Source: Acidiferrobacter sp. (lineage in GTDB: Bacteria > Pseudomonadota > Gammaproteobacteria > Acidiferrobacterales > Acidiferrobacteraceae). Taken from it: a DNA stretch of 7,127 nucleotides. The DNA is taken from contig DAHWGZ010000080.1 in NCBI GenBank assembly GCA_027335965.1, positions 1 to 7,127 of the forward strand. Reading direction: 5' to 3'. The first letter of the stretch is position 1. Each line of letters opens with the position of its first letter. Positions 5,580-7,127 of this stretch are shown piece after piece. The position numbers and the translations under genes are program-made. The notes beneath the pieces are model-generated. The model was given only the letters and a program-made list of their open reading frames with translations, did no database searches and was not told where the DNA came from.

Positions 5580-7001
5580 TCAAAAGAGCAGCGTCGTCTG
5601 CAACGCGATGGTGTTGGCCTTGGCGCCGGCAACGGCCGAGGCATTGTTCTGCGCCGCTGCAGGACCCACAGCCGACAGGTGCGGGATATCTATGCGATTG
5701 ATCGCGTAGTTGAACGTGATGCGCGCCATGGGCGAGATGTAGTACTGCACGCCCAGGGTCGTGGTCTTGAAGACGCGCTCGAGCCCCGGGTTGTTGGTCA
5801 TGCGGTTGTACTGGTCGTAGCGGGCCTCGAGATCCCAGTGCTTGGTGACGAACACGCCGGTCTCGATATAGCCGCCGACCGCGGCATTGTTGGCGCCCGG
5901 ATAAAGAGTCTCGGTGCACAAGGCGTTGCCCCCCGATGTCCCGCACGTGGGCGGCGTGCCGGCATAGCCCGCCGCCGCCCCCGAAAACGCCGCCGGGGAC
6001 AAGATCCAGCCCGTGCCACGCATCAGTTCGCCCGTCACTCGCACGGCCCCCGGCGTCATGAAGCCGCTGCGGTACTGGGCGCCCGCGCCGTAGCGCTTGA
6101 AGGTGTAGTTCTGGCGGGTGTAGCCGCCAGCGGTGCCGTTGGACACATCCAGGGACTGATGTCCGAGATGCCCCCACACCCACGCCGTGACACCCGCCTG
6201 ATGCGGACCCTTGCTGTGGTTAAAGATGTAGGATTCCTGCAGGCGGCCGTAATAGCTCGCGCTGTTCGACTGGGCATTGTAGTAGAGCGGGGCGCCGTTG
6301 CCGACCATGGCCGCGTAGGCGAACTGCCAGGGGCCGTTATTGAACCAGTCGAAGAGCTGAACGCCCTGGTCGCGGCCGGCGTTGATCGGGGCGGATTGCA
6401 CGGTGTAGGCGCCAGGCCCCCCCGCCGAAACCGCCGGCGCCGAACCAACGAACTGATTCTGGATCAGCTGGGCGCTCACGGTCGTGAAGTTGATGTAATC
6501 GAAGTCCGGGATGCCCTGCAGGACCTCCTCGGGGCCCGGGGTCTTGAAGAGGCCCACGCGCACGCGCATGCCCGGGATCTCGTTGAAGGTCACCGAGGCG
6601 TCGGTCAGGCGCGGGGTGTAGCTGCCGTTGCCGTAGGTGTAACCGTTGTTTCCGAACTCGGCCATGATGAAGTAGTCGATCTTGTTGCTGATCGCCGTCG
6701 CCGTGCCGCGCACCCCGATGCGCGCGCGGAGCATGTTGAAGCTGCTCGAGGAGGTGTCCTGGGGGGCCACCTCGTTGAACTTCGGGACGGCGTTATTGAA
6801 AGGCAAGCCCGCGCCCCCGAGGCCCGTGACCGCCGTGCCGCCGGTATCCTGGTAGGTGGGCTGGATGAACCCGAAGAGATGGACCGGGGCGGCGATGCCA
6901 CTGGGCTCCGTGCCCTGGAGCTGGAACCAGTTGGTGGCGTGCGCGCTTCCCACGAAACAGGCGGCGGCCACCGCTGCCGTCAGCAAGGACTGCTTTTTCA
7001 T
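5580..7001 (-). CDS. Outer-membrane porin, OprO/OprP-like (PF07396 type)
   Basis: A 473-residue beta-barrel protein. The signal peptide MKKQSLLTAAVAAACFVGSAHA is predicted to be cut after A22. The barrel has alternating, aromatic-rich strands and ends in a terminal Phe (QTTLLF), the usual signal for the BAM complex. The region LRARIGVRGTA, then KIDYFIMAEF, then MRVRVGLFKTPGPEEVL followed by DFDYINFT matches the N-terminal half of the phosphate-selective porin O/P family. C353 and C362 bound a short loop and could form a disulfide. Mature lysines are few (about eight), unlike OprP, so anion or phosphate selectivity is not supported. AGGAGA (7012-7007) precedes the ATG by five bases. It is first in an operon with the DsrE-like gene. 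The general porin call is secure; the substrate is unknown. Confidence 0.9.
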   Translation of the reverse strand: MKKQSLLTAAVAAACFVGSAHATNWFQLQGTEPSGIAAPVHLFGFIQPTYQDTGGTAVTGLGGAGLPFNNAVPKFNEVAPQDTSSSSFNMLRARIGVRGTATAISNKIDYFIMAEFGNNGYTYGNGSYTPRLTDASVTFNEIPGMRVRVGLFKTPGPEEVLQGIPDFDYINFTTVSAQLIQNQFVGSAPAVSAGGPGAYTVQSAPINAGRDQGVQLFDWFNNGPWQFAYAAMVGNGAPLYYNAQSNSASYYGRLQESYIFNHSKGPHQAGVTAWVWGHLGHQSLDVSNGTAGGYTRQNYTFKRYGAGAQYRSGFMTPGAVRVTGELMRGTGWILSPAAFSGAAAGYAGTPPTCGTSGGNALCTETLYPGANNAAVGGYIETGVFVTKHWDLEARYDQYNRMTNNPGLERVFKTTTLGVQYYISPMARITFNYAINRIDIPHLSAVGPAAAQNNASAVAGAKANTIALQTTLLF

Positions 7002-7012
7002 GCACTTCTCCT

Positions 7013-7049
7013 AGATTGTATGGCTTTTTTTGTATTTTCTTATTTTGAC
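7013..7049 (-). promoter_or_regulatory. AT-rich segment upstream of the porin gene
   Basis: Between the porin SD and the putative upstream gene is a sharply AT-rich stretch, including a run of seven A on the minus strand, in otherwise GC-rich DNA. It probably contains promoter or UP-like DNA, but I cannot place a convincing -35/-10 pair. TACAAT just before the SD is too close to the start to be the -10 of a transcript carrying that SD. No Pho box is visible here. Confidence 0.3.
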
Positions 7050-7065
7050 CGACATGCCTCGGCGT

Positions 7066-7127
7066 TTAGGGGCGGATGTAATTCCAGCCCTCGCTCTCTC
7101 GGCGCATGATCTCGATCACGCCACCCG
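7066..7127 (-). CDS. C-terminal end of an unidentified gene (partial)
   Basis: One minus-strand frame entering from the window edge reads GGVIEIMRRESEGWNYIRP and stops at TAA (7068-7066). Third codon positions are nearly all G or C, as in the real genes here, while the other two frames lack this bias or stop at once. It would lie 64 bases upstream of the porin gene on the same strand. Twenty codons are too few to identify a family. Confidence 0.4.
   Translation of the reverse strand, partial: GGVIEIMRRESEGWNYIRP

Noticed and set aside
6957..6962. Cys15 of the porin signal peptide as a lipoprotein lipobox
   Set aside because: The residues before it (AAA) are a poor lipobox, a proper AHA cleavage site follows at residue 22, and the protein is a beta barrel.
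5412..7109. Plus-strand open frame of 565 codons opposite the porin
   Set aside because: Antisense shadow; the minus-strand frame has a signal peptide, beta-barrel pattern and terminal Phe.

Overview
The window is GC-rich bacterial DNA carrying seven complete genes, at least three of which are close-packed housekeeping or transport genes of proteobacterial type. The ArgH start region, the RlmJ gene, an outer-membrane porin with a Sec signal peptide and a periplasmic DsrE-like protein together suggest a Gram-negative gammaproteobacterium or acidithiobacillus-like lineage. A sulfur-oxidising acidophile (for example an Acidiferrobacter-like organism) fits the DsrE protein and the proton-coupled phosphate carrier, but this placement is inference from protein flavour, not a search result.

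Layout. Positions 1-228 hold no supported gene; they form the argH leader, with a GC-rich hairpin. argH (229-1635, +) encodes argininosuccinate lyase. It meets a small Q/A-rich protein of unknown function (1632-2033, -) tail to tail, the two TAG stops sharing one CTAG. Upstream of that gene on the same strand, after a 182-base gap, lies a PHS-family phosphate:H+ symporter (2216-3631, -). Its promoter region (3721-3754) has a good match to a PhoB-binding Pho box placed correctly relative to a -10 element. The divergent 3632-3900 region separates it from a + strand pair: a MazG/dCTPase-type nucleotide pyrophosphohydrolase (3901-4251) overlapping rlmJ (4248-5045) by GTGA. rlmJ converges on a second minus-strand operon, again sharing a CTAG at the stops. 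That operon is an OprO/P-like porin (7001-5580) followed 25 bases later by a periplasmic DsrE-like protein (5554-5042). A well-formed intrinsic terminator for this operon lies inside the 3' coding end of rlmJ (4965-5001). The last 62 bases appear to hold the C-terminal end of another minus-strand gene.

How the parts relate. The clearest functional story is phosphate uptake: all five phosphate-contacting residues known from the fungal PHS transporter structure are present at equivalent positions, and the gene has its own Pho-type promoter. The porin belongs to the family that includes the phosphate porins OprO/OprP, but it is poor in lysine and sits in an operon with a DsrE-like protein, so a phosphate role for it is not shown. 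The remaining genes are arginine synthesis, nucleotide pool cleaning and 23S rRNA methylation. No mobile element, CRISPR array, tRNA or rRNA was seen.
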